64,000 bases of DNA from Liolophura sinensis (GCF_032854445.1 NC_088298.1:8915504-8979503), one strand, 5' to 3'. Positions 45,901 to 51,649 are shown, counted from the first letter of the stretch. Notes: a model not told the origin generated them from the letters alone. Numbers and translations: made by a program.

Positions 45901-46785
45901 CCTACTGTGTCATGTGACCAGTCAAAAAAGTTCAGCAACAAATGCGGGATCACCTTTACTATGACAAGGGCTTCTGAAAAAAGTTTCTCCAAAAGTTATT
46001 TGGAGTGACAATCGATAGAGATAATGGAGGAACTTTTATGAACTAGAGAATTTTCTAAATGAAAGAGGTGTCATCTTTGTTTCTGGAACACGGTGAGACA
46101 AGTGATCAATACTTTAATGTCTACAAAGGTTGCCTGACATTTTTCACAAGTCAGTTGATAGAAGAGGACATTTTAATCTTCAATGACAAAAGAGTTCGAA
46201 CTCGAAACTCTTATGTTCTTTCCACTATTGTGCTGCACAAATCAATGTAAAAAGAACTGAAAAAATGTCATATGGTACAACTGGGCAAATAGTACATATG
46301 TAGGCCCCCTTTCTTCTTTGGGTTTTCTCATCACTCAGATGGAGGCAAATAAGGTTTTGAAGATCAATTGTCTTTATTACAAGCCTGAAAACTAGATAAG
46401 GCTACACTAGCATTTACTGTTGTTTCACTGCAGAATAAATCTTTTATCAATATCAGAGTAAGGTATAATCAATTATTTGTCAATTTATTTCATCAGAGTT
46501 TTACGCTGTACACAAGAATATTTCACATATATGCCGTAATATACATGTAAGTAAAAAAATTATTGAATATGGCCTTTAACACCAAATTAAATAAATAAAT
46601 ATTTTAAGGCAAACCTTTTCGAAGTGAACTTGCAAAGGCACTGAAGAGACAATGTCAAGACTATCAGCCATTTCATACAGCCCATCATGCCAGTTCTGTA
46701 CAAGTTCACGTATACCCTCCCAGGCGCCCCAGGTTGAGGCATACCTCGATGTCAAGGTCAATGGAATGTGTCGAATGTCAGCCAT
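21810..46785 (-). CDS. Gene B: Hsp90-like GHKL ATPase - coiled coil - RING finger protein, 18 coding exons, 788 aa
   Basis: The 18 coding exons (listed separately) total 2367 bases, every junction phase fits and the only stop is the last codon. N-terminus: RELVQNWHDGL (aa 26-36) matches the Hsp90-type N box, with E27 and N31 at the catalytic and Mg-binding places. IGQFGEGLK (122-130) is the G2/lid glycine motif. A segment LYVKGVWVSDL...DRDR (249-279) may be the transducer. The middle, to about aa 550, is unrecognised. Aa 552-695 are Glu/Lys/Leu-rich and predicted coiled coil. Aa 739-776 form a C3HC4 RING of IAP type at the extreme C-terminus. Family knowledge: GHKL domains dimerise on ATP binding and such RINGs recruit E2 enzymes. 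Inference: an ATP-switched ubiquitin ligase, probably cytosolic or nuclear (no signal peptide or TM). It might be a paralogue of uncharacterised invertebrate proteins; I cannot name it. Confidence 0.85.
22192..22563 (+). mobile_element. tRNA-SINE-2, full length, antisense in the last intron of gene B
   Basis: Matches the copy at 2879-3242 over its whole length with scattered differences (CCAGTAGCACAATTGGCAG head, CGTCGTCATATGACTG near the end, CACT tail). The flanks ACACTCAAGAGA and ACATTCAAGGGAGA look like a diverged target-site duplication. Confidence 0.88.
22862..23028 (-). mobile_element. tRNA-SINE-1, 3' half, reverse
   Basis: GATTGGTGTTTTATGCTGTAC through GACCTTCCCACTTACAGC; the head is missing. 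It lies about 40 bases from the opposite-facing copy at 23070, so the two could fold as an inverted pair in the gene B transcript. Confidence 0.8.
23070..23352 (+). mobile_element. tRNA-SINE-1, full length, inserted at the exon 17 donor of gene B
   Basis: Head GGTCTCCTTGGCAAAGTGGG to tail AAATACCAATCAAATAAA. A perfect 12-base target-site duplication AATACCTGTAAA lies at 23058-23069 and 23353-23364. The second copy contains the exon 17/intron junction at 23357/23358, so the insertion copied the splice donor. Confidence 0.9.
23358..23472 (-). CDS. Gene B exon 17 (aa 696-733): linker before the RING
   Basis: 115 bases, phase 2 to 0: TELLSQICTDGSSSGEQMTK through ICDIVLQDLQ. Its donor TTTACAG/GTATTA is duplicated on the far side of an adjacent SINE (23070-23352). 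Confidence 0.8.
23868..24136 (-). mobile_element. tRNA-SINE-1, near full length, reverse
   Basis: Tail TTGATTGGTGTTTTACGCTG to head TTCCATGGAGGCCCC. The flanks TTGAGGTTAT and TTGAGGATAT look like an imperfect target-site duplication. In the intron between exons 16 and 17 of gene B. Confidence 0.87.
24230..24870 (-). repeat. Two adjoining degenerate minisatellites, about 20-24 bp
   Basis: First block: variants of GACACAGCACACTATTAAAG. From about 24710: variants of CACTGTACACTGCCATTTAT. Both share the ACTGT/ACACT core, so the second may derive from the first. Much older than the array at 25.2 kb. Confidence 0.75.
24988..25073 (-). CDS. Gene B exon 16 (aa 667-695): end of the coiled coil
   Basis: 86 bases, phase 0 to 2: MSSDAEVFHRKEENLVEELR then HYVDKLRD. 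The split last codon is completed as Arg by exon 17. Confidence 0.8.
25230..26918 (-). repeat. 22-bp minisatellite, about 77 units, with higher-order pattern
   Basis: Unit GATGACATGGTATTCTGATC + AC. Marked variants (CTTATAACACTGACATGG; ACACGGACATGCTATTGTG) recur about every 308-330 bases, showing that blocks of 14-15 units were copied together. It fills the intron between exons 15 and 16 of gene B. Confidence 0.92.
27041..27151 (-). CDS. Gene B exon 15 (aa 630-666): coiled coil
   Basis: 111 bases, phase 0 to 0: ANWENFQRELKKLTADIVEL and on to LCKVRKQ. It continues the heptads of exon 14. Confidence 0.8.
27195..27290 (+). mobile_element. tRNA-SINE-1 fragment, internally deleted
   Basis: CTGGCTTCCTCTCCGGTTG joined directly to AAGTGAAAGAATCTTGAGTA and the AAATAAATA tail; the middle body is missing. 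Confidence 0.65.
27436..27641. mobile_element. TIR-A element
   Basis: Begins CCTAATTCCTCAATCTTTTC and ends AAAAGTTTGAAGAATTACAG. The interior matches the 13.4-kb copy (CAGGGCTTCACAAAAA, CTTGAATAAACACCTTGCAA). Between exons 14 and 15 of gene B. Confidence 0.65.
28377..28433. repeat. 57-bp segment duplicated inside the 29-bp array
   Basis: AAACACATCACAACCTGTAC through CCCAAAGGCTAAAGG recurs at 29037-29098 with two or three changes. This copy lies just past the exon 14 donor in unique sequence and is probably the source. Confidence 0.8.
28466..28639 (-). CDS. Gene B exon 14 (aa 572-629): coiled coil
   Basis: 174 bases, phase 0 to 0. KALNKEMTENSMKLTKVHKK through LQQAKDENN is highly charged with hydrophobic residues every three to four positions and no proline, typical of a long parallel coiled coil. 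Confidence 0.83.
28850..30245 (+). repeat. 29-bp minisatellite, about 46 units, interrupted once
   Basis: Unit GTGTGTACAGCTGGGTGTTC + ACTCCATGG. Since 29 is not a multiple of three and the unit lacks stops, all plus frames are open; the long Trp/Cys-rich ORFs are artefacts. Interrupted at 29037-29098 by the copied 57-bp segment. Confidence 0.93.
30299..30513 (-). repeat. Short 27-33-bp array built from the exon 13 donor junction
   Basis: On the minus strand the units read ACAAAATC-CAGAGTTAGAG/GTAGGATAT. Junction-like points lie at 30481 (the real donor), 30448, 30415, about 30388, 30361, 30329 and 30300. The first two spacings are exactly 33 bases. The 30415 copy has AT in place of GT. Confidence 0.8.
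30481..30630 (-). CDS. Gene B exon 13 (aa 522-571): start of the coiled coil
   Basis: 150 bases, phase 0 to 0, from SCDRTMEGFCRDLIHFG to EKEYLNKIAELE. Heptad-like leucine/isoleucine spacing begins near aa 552. Its donor GAG/GTAGGA is copied in tandem downstream; use of the first copy (exon end at 30448) would add 11 residues in frame. Confidence 0.82.
31328..31492 (-). CDS. Gene B exon 12 (aa 467-521)
   Basis: 165 bases, phase 0 to 0. The in-phase frame reads CQCREAWICCAVLELRGDKV and ends SPIQPIVALLAME. It has four Cys within ten residues, which might bind metal, but no His/Cys partner set is seen. A longer open frame here is out of phase with both neighbours and is not used. Confidence 0.78.
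31600..31939 (-). repeat. 22-bp minisatellite split by a SINE
   Basis: Unit GCCTCACTGCAGAGACTGTA + CA, about 15 units, degenerate at both ends. Related but poorer units continue at 32236-32450 on the far side of the SINE. Confidence 0.85.
31952..32223 (-). mobile_element. tRNA-SINE-1, full length, reverse, inside a minisatellite
   Basis: Tail (ATTT)n-GATTGGTGTTTTACGCCG to head ACTGAGCCACCGAGGCCCC. Perfect 12-base target-site duplication GCTCTTCAGCAG at 31940-31951 and 32224-32235. The array existed before the insertion. Confidence 0.93.
32891..32975. mobile_element. TIR-C end fragment
   Basis: GAGTTCTGAGATCAAACTCT through TCATGCAGCCTGTCACAAAA matches the left end of the 45.9-kb element; the rest is lost. 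Confidence 0.5.
32976..33060 (+). mobile_element. tRNA-SINE-1 3' fragment
   Basis: TTTCCTCCAACCATAATGCT to AACACCAATCAAATAAAAAA, abutting the TIR-C fragment. Confidence 0.7.
33066..33256. mobile_element. TIR-B miniature inverted-repeat element
   Basis: Left end AATCTTCAACCTTTTCAACC and right end AAAAGGTTGAAGAATTAGTG are inverted copies. The interior (CAGTTCTCTCAGGATGTTTC) is shared with 47083-47288 but not with TIR-A, although the termini of the two families agree. Confidence 0.7.
33430..33725. repeat. Dispersed repeat R1 with internally repeated unit
   Basis: Contains GACAAATGTGAGTCATGACA, CACCAAAAATGAAAACTCT and GGAGTTATAGCCAGGACACG, the last motif occurring twice. Relatives are at 36965-37490 and 51650-52350. 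Confidence 0.65.
33740..33785. repeat. GGAC microsatellite
   Basis: Short run of GGACGGACGGACGGATGGAT type tetranucleotides. Confidence 0.85.
33965..34455 (-). repeat. 23-bp minisatellite, about 21 units
   Basis: Unit AATGTTAGCCCACTGGTCAT + CAC, low divergence. It ends 96 bases from the exon 11 donor of gene B. Confidence 0.92.
34551..34781 (-). CDS. Gene B exon 11 (aa 390-466)
   Basis: 231 bases, phase 0 to 0, from VVLCNQTFLNILSHSG to VDVAHTPDYE. It contains LSPEKQNVLRHATKLIQM, predicted helical. No domain recognised; it may form the substrate- or dimer-contact middle region. Confidence 0.83.
35291..35840 (-). repeat. 50-bp minisatellite, 11 nearly identical units
   Basis: Unit AAGCACATGTAGTTCCTGAC + TCACATGTACATGTAAGCCTTACATGGATA. 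Units differ almost only at one site (CACATGT or CACTTGT), in the order T-A-A-A-T-A-A-A-T-A-T. Each has the 12-base palindrome ACATGTACATGT. Confidence 0.95.
36172..36256 (-). CDS. Gene B exon 10 (aa 362-389)
   Basis: 85 bases, phase 2 to 0: KYGKEAIPVANSVSMETLQE then IRRELSTK. Confidence 0.75.
36360..36690 (-). repeat. 39-bp minisatellite, about 8 units
   Basis: Unit CATGAAACAGCACTGACTTT + AACACATCATCGTATTACA. In the intron between exons 9 and 10 of gene B. Confidence 0.9.
36839..36919 (-). CDS. Gene B exon 9 (aa 335-361)
   Basis: 81 bases, phase 2 to 2: KYRDVRHAGQYMIGTNVPQL then ISEQFV. Donor GTGAT/GTAAGT. Confidence 0.78.
36965..37490. repeat. Dispersed repeat R1, second locus, interrupted
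   Basis: Two units (GGAGTTGTAGCCCGGGCATG and GGAGTTGTAGCCCAGGTATG) separated by a tRNA-like segment at about 37210-37350. Next to exon 8 of gene B. Confidence 0.65.
37215..37312 (-). mobile_element. tRNA-derived segment (pseudo-tRNA or SINE head)
   Basis: The minus strand has CTTTAGCTCAGTTGGTAGGG and GAGTTCAAATCCTGG, good A and B boxes. The acceptor stem cannot pair and the T-arm is imperfect, so this is not a working tRNA gene. It differs from SINE families 1 and 2. Confidence 0.55.
37502..37578 (-). CDS. Gene B exon 8 (aa 309-334)
   Basis: 77 bases, phase 0 to 2: VSGIWIKSVTQKPMLISKYY then DLLLE. Predicted helix-rich, no named domain. Confidence 0.75.
38108..38145 (-). CDS. Gene B exon 7 (aa 296-308)
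   Basis: Micro-exon of 38 bases, phase 1 to 0: EHQILCGSVGKKK. It is needed to bring exon 6 (phase 1 out) into frame with exon 8 (phase 0 in), which is the main support for it. Confidence 0.65.
38360..38608 (+). mobile_element. tRNA-SINE-1, slightly 5'-truncated
   Basis: GGGTTAGCACGCCAGCACAG to CATCAATCAAATAAATAAAT, with a body close to the consensus. Between exons 6 and 7 of gene B, antisense to it. Confidence 0.85.
38808..38984 (-). CDS. Gene B exon 6 (aa 237-295): transducer-like segment
   Basis: 177 bases, phase 1 to 1. Encodes TLLLDDHLSGQLYVKGVWVS and, later, LQVDRDRNAVPRPSEI. A beta strand then a basic DRDR loop after a GHKL core suggests the S5-fold transducer of these ATPases (inference). 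Its acceptor TTTTTCCAG is also the seed of the 46-bp array upstream of it. Confidence 0.82.
39020..39236. repeat. TATG/TCTG tetranucleotide microsatellite
   Basis: Mixed ATGTATGTATGTCTGTATGC runs. It lies between the exon 6 acceptor and the 46-bp array and appears to have expanded inside one unit of that array. Confidence 0.9.
39240..40020 (-). repeat. 46-bp minisatellite related to the exon 6 acceptor
   Basis: Unit GTGAATCAGTGTAAAGGGAA + CAGCATCCATGGAAAATTCAGATGTA, about 16 units. Early units keep TCCCTGGAAAAATCAG or AGAGTTCCTGGAAAAAT, the same bases as the exon 6 acceptor junction at 38975-39009. Confidence 0.88.
40328..40382 (-). CDS. Gene B exon 5 (aa 219-236)
   Basis: 55 bases, phase 0 to 1, acceptor TTTTCTGTTTCAG, donor GCTAG/GTTAGG. 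Encodes LPRFLFLQPSKDSVKTEL. Too short to find by ORF length; supported by phase on both sides. Confidence 0.72.
41066..41340 (-). mobile_element. tRNA-SINE-1, full length, reverse, diverged
   Basis: TGTATTTGATTAGTGCTTTA to GGGTCACTCGGGCCCC. Between exons 4 and 5 of gene B. Confidence 0.85.
41365..41685 (-). repeat. 39-bp minisatellite, about 8 units
   Basis: Unit TTCTTGAGTGCAATGTTAAA + CACTTAGCAAATGATACAG. 'TTCTTGAGTGCAGTGTTAAACACC' resembles the SINE-1 tail (TTCTTGAGTACGGCGTAAAACACC), so the array may have grown from a SINE tail. Confidence 0.88.
42150..42340 (-). repeat. 25-bp minisatellite, about 7-8 units
   Basis: Unit TGCCTGTAGGACAGAAGCAA + CTCAC. In the same intron as the 39-bp array, unrelated to it. 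Confidence 0.9.
42594..42768 (+). mobile_element. tRNA-SINE-1, 5'-truncated
   Basis: CATGCTGGCTTCCTCTCCGG to AAACACCAATCAAAATAAAG. Close to the 18.8-kb reference in the body; head absent. Confidence 0.85.
42781..43001. mobile_element. TIR-A element next to gene B exon 4
   Basis: Left GTAATTCTTCAACCTTTTCA and right CGAAAAAGTTGAGGAATTAA are inverted copies of about 22 bases. The interior matches 62514-62714 (GAAGCCCTG, GCATTATT). It ends 24 bases from the exon 4 donor. Confidence 0.75.
43026..43098 (-). CDS. Gene B exon 4 (aa 195-218)
   Basis: 73 bases, phase 2 to 0. Encodes PVKLEDTDTCTSVTNITSEE followed by WKIF. The donor ATTTTT/GTGAGT is only 24 bases from a TIR-A element at 42781-43001. 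Confidence 0.75.
43472..43535 (-). CDS. Gene B exon 3 (aa 173-194)
   Basis: 64 bases, phase 1 to 2. Encodes DRNVSGNSVSAAGLSNDVFPV, low in structure, probably a loop between the ATPase core and the next strand. Donor GTTTG/GTAAGT. Confidence 0.75.
44211..44556 (-). CDS. Gene B exon 2 (aa 58-172): nucleotide-binding core
   Basis: 346 bases, phase 0 to 1, acceptor CTTCTGTTGCAG, donor CTCAG/GTAATA. It carries LTLINKSTSLHKRILLMGYS, the place of the Hsp90 DTGIGM motif, and VIGQFGEGLKVGALSLVRDG, the lid glycines. The usual G1 Asp is Asn (N98) here. It ends in beta-strand-like sequence (RWRFDLVLNEEF). Confidence 0.88.
44621..44825 (-). mobile_element. tRNA-SINE-1, head-truncated, reverse
   Basis: ATTTATTTGTTTTACACTGTG to TGAGAGGCTCCTGGGTCATT. 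Between exons 1 and 2 of gene B. Confidence 0.82.
45863..46203. mobile_element. TIR-C fold-back element, best copy
   Basis: Left GAGTTCAAACTCTTCTATCG and right end CAATGACAAAAGAGTTCGAA + CTC are inverted copies over about 32 bases. The inverted similarity continues inward with gaps (GTGACCAGTCAAAAAAG against CTTGTGAAAAATGTC). 341 bases, no ORF of note. Confidence 0.65.
46487..46602. mobile_element. Pieces of two tRNA-SINE-1 tails, opposite orientation
   Basis: Reverse piece TTTTACGCTGTACACAAGAA and forward piece ATGGCCTTTAACACCAAATT with AAATAAATA. The second ends 12 bases before the exon 1 donor of gene B. Confidence 0.5.
46615..46785 (-). CDS. Gene B exon 1 (aa 1-57): N box of the GHKL ATPase
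   Basis: Starts MADIRHIPLTLTSRY and contains WEGIRELVQNWHDGLYEM. RELxxNxxDxL is the same spacing as Hsp90 RELISNSSDAL, so E27 would be the general base and N31 the metal ligand. Ends at GAAAAG/GTTTGC in phase 0. Confidence 0.85.
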
Positions 46786-46854
46786 GGTTGTGATGATCTG
46801 GAGTTCAAACCTGGATGATGGCTACCGTTCCATGCTTTGTGCACTATGACTTCT
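46786..46854 (-). other. Gene B 5' UTR part of the first coding exon
   Basis: Acceptor-like TTTTACCTTGCAG lies just above 46854. The stretch to the ATG has no in-frame alternative start, and the start context ACAACCATGG is favourable (purine at -3, G at +4). Confidence 0.4.
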
Positions 46855-46959
46855 CTGCAAGGTAAAATTGTTCTTATATGAAAATATCTGGTTTAGAAAT
46901 TAGACAAAATGGATGAGCCGACACCTCTGTGCAGAATTCAGTGAGCTAAATGACTTGTT

Positions 46960-47035
46960 TGATTTACTTGATTAGCAACTTTATGCATTACTCAAAAATA
47001 TTTCACTTCTATGATGGTGACAAGTATTATGGTGA
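46960..47035 (-). mobile_element. tRNA-SINE-1 tail fragment, reverse
   Basis: TGATTAGCAACTTTATGCAT and ACTCAAAAATATTTCACTTC; heavily diverged. Confidence 0.5.
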
Positions 47036-47082
47036 GATTTATTGTTGTTAAATTACTGTTGGCATACTCAAATAAGTAACCT

Positions 47083-47288
47083 GTCAAATTTTCAACCACT
47101 AAAGTACAATTTTCAGTGGAATTTATGCATACAATTATAATAAAAATGATACCAAAAATGATTTGTTTATGTCTTTAAAGATGCAAACTTACAACTGTTA
47201 AAATCATTTCTCTACACCCTACAGTTCTCTCAGAATGTTTCTAATACTGGTTACAGAAATCTTTGAAAAGATTGAAGAATTAGGGTAA
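47083..47288. mobile_element. TIR-B element, second copy
   Basis: Shares ATTTATGCATACAA, ACAGTTCTCTCAGAATGTTT and the right end AAAAGATTGAAGAATTAGGG with the 33.1-kb copy; the left end is worn. Confidence 0.6.
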
Positions 47289-48307
47289 AAAATTTACATT
47301 AGGGGTGTGGGGGAGTGTTTGTTCTCCCAACAGCTGTTACCCCCCTCTGTCCCCCGACTATGAAGGTGCAGTCAGGCTGAAGGCTAAAATATCACCAGTT
47401 CAACTGCTGCTTTCAGAATGATATGTAGTATATTTTTTGCCTAGAAGAAGGCATTTTAAATGCTCACTCCACAAAAAAAGCATTTTGGTGACTCTCACTT
47501 TTCTTTAATCCACGTTATTTTTCTCAGGATCAACAAACAATTTGTGAAACAAAAATTTAGCCCTTCAACTTAAATGTAGTTGTCTTACATCAACAGTGTA
47601 ACTAGATACAGTGCATCAGACAACAATGCAGGTGTATTCAAGCTATCACCTCTCTGACACCACCAACGGGACTAATTCTAACATCCAATGATGAAGCTTA
47701 GTCTAAATTGTTCTGACTTGAGCTTACAGCCTAACCACAGGCCCACATACCTATCCACTAGGCCCGACCACACTGACTACCATGGGTAGGCTCACTATTA
47801 GTCTATCTAGGTGGCCTCACTGTGCTACATGTGTGCTCTGTATGTACATGTACCAGTATATAGAAAGATGAATGAATGATGATCTGACCAAGAACAGGTA
47901 ATAAATTGTCAAAGTATCGCCACAATCAACATTTAATATAATTTACTTTGATATAAACTGTAAGATATTAGCCCTACAATCGTGGTAAACTGTAAGTTAC
48001 AGAATTTCAATATTGACAAATTAACTGACGAAAACTGACCTATTTCCTTTCAAGACAAATTAGGAATTGGTGTTCATGCCAAACCAAATCAAATAGTTAT
48101 CTATCTGCTTGCCCTATGAGCATTTGTCAAGTACATTATTTGGAGTCTGTTTGAACAAAGCTTGTGCTAGCCTATTACACTTTCACTTTCTCAACAACAA
48201 CAACAACACGTCACACCAATTTACATACGTGGCTTAGATTCGTTTTCTCGCTGAAATACAACAAACTGATTAAACATACTTTTGTCCTTTAACTCAAATT
48301 CCCTTAC
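47289..48307. other. Upstream region of gene B, no feature fixed
   Basis: AT-rich, no exon supported. If 48308-48450 is the first exon, this is intron 1. Confidence 0.35.
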
Positions 48308-48450
48308 GTAACTGGGACTGCTGATAGATTTACAGGGTCTGTCAACATTTAGAACATGTTTTCTCTCCGTCCCTGATACCGCCTCGAAAAAGCCATTGCG
48401 AAATCATCGGAACGCCTACCACACAGAGTTATCCCCTCTTTATTCCCCAC
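48308..48450 (-). other. Possible 5' non-coding exon of gene B
   Basis: On the minus strand CAGTCCCAGTTAC/GTAAGG is a strong donor, preceded by sequence with several CpGs (around 48380-48420). No good ATG frame links it to the coding exons. The start is not defined by sequence; the upper bound given is a guess. Confidence 0.25.
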
Positions 48451-49330
48451 AGTACAGACTAAAACTCAATGTACCAGTAAAATTTGTGAAAGAAGTAAAG
48501 ACAATTGCGAATCAAGGACTTTTACATTGATGCCAAGACACGATTTCGGCAAAACTCTTGCTGTAAATGTCAAGAATAGACAATATTCTCACACGTTGAT
48601 CGCGATGTTGCAGATCAAGGGAGATAATTCTCCTGAGGCTATTACGTCCAGACGACGCGGTGGTACCCATGGGGTAACATGGATTGGTATCAACAACCTA
48701 CATGATTTTCTGAGAGCTTCGGCTGATAATGAACAGAAATTACAGTGTGGCAGACAACAGAAAAGTCTGCACAGATTATGTAAATTAATGTTTTAAATAT
48801 GTAAATTAAATCTTTCTGATACAATGGGATACTGTAATAGCCTTTTGTTAAATCAGGCTGTTACGACGTCGGGTAAGGTAACTGTGATGGAACGTCGTGA
48901 AGTTCTGACTGAGAATATCTCGATTGTTATCATTGAACCCTGTTTTAACCCTTAGATGTGTATACAAGGTGAGTTGTAAAGAATAAAGTTACCATTACAT
49001 CACAATTATTGATGTATCCTTAGGCCAGCTATGTCAATTTGTTGAGAGAACAATATATGTGCCTATTTGTAGAAGCCAACTATGGTAGAGGACGCCTGGC
49101 AGTTTTTTTGGAAGAGCAGCATATTCCCCAATTTAGTGCCGCTATCATAGCTCTATGTACAAACTATCTATCAAGGGGTCATCTGTTTGGATTAGTTAAA
49201 GGACAATATATTTGTAGACGTTAACTATCAAAGAGGACAGCTAGGCCATTTGCTGGAAGAACAATGTATTCACTATTTAGCCCTGTACTGATTATGCTAT
49301 GTAGAAGGTAACTGTCAAAGATGCCAGTAG
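48451..49330. other. Intergenic, no supported gene
   Basis: Contains one 89-codon plus-strand frame (48527-48796) with no recognisable motif or splice context, and a loose pair of similar segments near 49040-49070 and 49200-49230 (ACAATATATNTGCCTATTTGTAGA type). Confidence 0.35.
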
Positions 49331-49339
49331 GGTTGATAC

Positions 49340-49730
49340 TGGATATTTAACAGAGGTGGTGGTGTCATACAAAAGCAAGCGGAATGACTATCTTCCCTAA
49401 TTATGGGCAAGGGTGCAGGGACTGCCCAGGCACCAGAAGCACCTCCACTTCCCCTCTCCTCCCTCCCTCCCCCCACACACAATTCCTGCCCCACTGCAGC
49501 ATTGTTTGACCTTTAAGTCAAATTGATCAGTCAGTTGAACATAAATTGTAGAATGCAGAAAATACAAAAAAGTCATAAATGAATTCAGACATTTATTGCT
49601 GCTTTCTTTACTTGACCAGGGAAGTTGTGAAGACTTGACTTGTCCTTTTGTTAATCAATGAGATCCTTCTCAGTCATTCACTTAAAATGCTACTTCTTCA
49701 CTGAATTGACGTATAAAATTCCCCTACCCT
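49340..49730. repeat. Diverged dispersed repeat R2, copy 1
   Basis: Shares GGTGGTGTCATACAAAAGCA, CATAAATTGTAGA and TTGACGT blocks in order with 50570-50885. Old and non-coding. Confidence 0.55.
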
Positions 49731-50368
49731 GTTTCTTCCATGTAGGTAGGCCGAACCAAAAACAGTCCAATGGTAATACCACAAACTGACCAAAATAAGG
49801 ACATTTTCAGGGTCTACCCTACTGAGGCTTCCATCTCAGTTTGTTTTAGTCACCTTATCAGTGTGGCCACTGAAAATGTCATTAAGGGCAATGATCCCTG
49901 CACTCAACCATATATCTGTATGTAAAGGTCATGGCCTCAAGGTCAATGTCTATGGTGTACGTTCAAAATAATGTTGTTTAGACAGCATGATGGAGACAGT
50001 CTCACTAACTGCTATGGTACAGGCTCAGAAAAAATGTAATTATTTTTCATGAAAAGAGGTGACTGCCATGCACCCTTTCAGTTCAGGGAAACTCGTAACA
50101 GGCTATACATACTTAACCAAAAGACAACACTGTTGATATTCATCTGTGCTAGGGCAGTTTTAATAGAAAAGACAACACTACACCAAATGTATTCACACAT
50201 TGATAAAGTATCCCACAGAAGTTCTTGGTTTAAGAGACATTAGGTGAGTTTAACCTAGAAAACTGATCGGTTTATGATGCTGTAAATTTTAGAATACAAA
50301 GTTATGGTACTAATAAATATGCCTCACTTGAAAATGTTAATGTACACAGTTCCGAATTCAGTCTACCA

Positions 50369-50492
50369 GGGGCCTCCGTTGCTTGGTTGGTTAGCGCGCT
50401 AGCACAGCGTAATGACCAAGGAGTCTCTCACCAATGCGGTCGCTGTGAGTTCAAGTCCAACTCATGCTGGCTTCCTCTCCGGCCGTAAGTTC
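50369..50492 (+). mobile_element. tRNA-SINE-1, 5' half only
   Basis: GGGGCCTCCGTTGCTTGGTT through TTCCTCTCCGGCCGTAAGTT. The 3' part is absent, unusual for a SINE, so a later deletion is likely. Confidence 0.8.
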
Positions 50493-50569
50493 GGACCAAA
50501 CACATGCTATGTCAGTAGTCAAATATTTACTCATACTGTACGGGGATAACGTGAACAAAGTTCATTATA

Positions 50570-50885
50570 CATCGGCCGGCAGGGTTAAGAGGTGGTGGCA
50601 TCATACAAAAGCAAGTTCCACGACTATCCCAGCACATTGCAGGTGAGGGTGCTGGGATTGACCAGTTAACGGAAGCATGTGCACGATCCCCAATCCCCAC
50701 CCCATTTCCTGCACCATCTCAGGATGTTTGCATGACATTGAAAACTGATCGCTCATTTGTGCATAAATTGTAGAGTGCAATGGTACAGAAATATATACAA
50801 GAAAGTCATCAATGTTAATTAATAAGCCCTTTGTAAATTGTTCATTTTGAAAAGCTGATTCTTTATTGAACTGACGTCACTTTAT
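50570..50885. repeat. Diverged dispersed repeat R2, copy 2
   Basis: GGTGGTGGCATCATACAAAAGC to GAACTGACGTCAC, collinear with copy 1. Confidence 0.55.
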
Positions 50886-51420
50886 CATTAAAATGATATG
50901 AAGGACACCATATTAAAAAATTTACAACGAATAACATTATTTAACCCCTACAGGTGAAGAGTGCTCAAAAACAAAAGGGAAAGCAAAATTTATAAAAGTA
51001 TACCAGCGCAGCATTGTGATGAACTGAAAAGTAGTTCATGGGTATTGATGTTAGGTTTTAGTATTAATGTGCTAAATCAGTCCTAAGAGAAGCTAGGTGG
51101 AAAATATTAAAGTGATATGAAGGACACCCTAGGGAACAGAGCTAACATTACAGGTTCAAAAAAATTTACGATGAATAACACTATTTAACCCCTACAGGTG
51201 AGGAGTCCTTAAAAACAAAAGAAATATTCTCCCGATGTGATAATATTCTTTATGTGACGCTGAATCAGGTAGATGTGACGTCGGAGTAAGGCAGTAAGCT
51301 GGAATGACATCATGTGCGTTTGAAAGTATGATGTCATTTGTCATCATACATCAGCGATGGGTGGCTCCATGCTCTTCTTATATGACGTCACACCAGGTAA
51401 AATTGGAAACGCCAGAAATC
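50885..51420. repeat. Dispersed repeat R3, with a local duplication
   Basis: ATGATATGAAGGACACC...TTTAACCCCTACAGGTGA occurs at about 50890-50960 and again at 51110-51200. The part to 51420 (TTTGAAAGTATGATGTCATT, GACGTCACACCAGGT) is related to 35035-35215. Confidence 0.5.
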
Positions 51421-51649
51421 TTTTGTTTCCATGTCATCCGTGGAAACTAATGACTGCGGTCTTAATACATTACAATTTCTGTACAATTTAGGAAAGGCAT
51501 TCAAGTCTCAGTCCTTATCATTGAACCCTGCTTTTACGACATCAAGTCTTCACACTGTAGTAGCTCTTGAAATAGTAACCTGAAAATTAAACATAAAACA
51601 TCACCACATGTTTCACACATGTATCTATGTGAAAACAAACACTGCATAT

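Noticed and set aside
48527-48796. 89-codon plus-strand ORF as a gene
   Set aside because: No recognisable motif, no good splice or promoter context, and it overlaps the probable upstream region of gene B.
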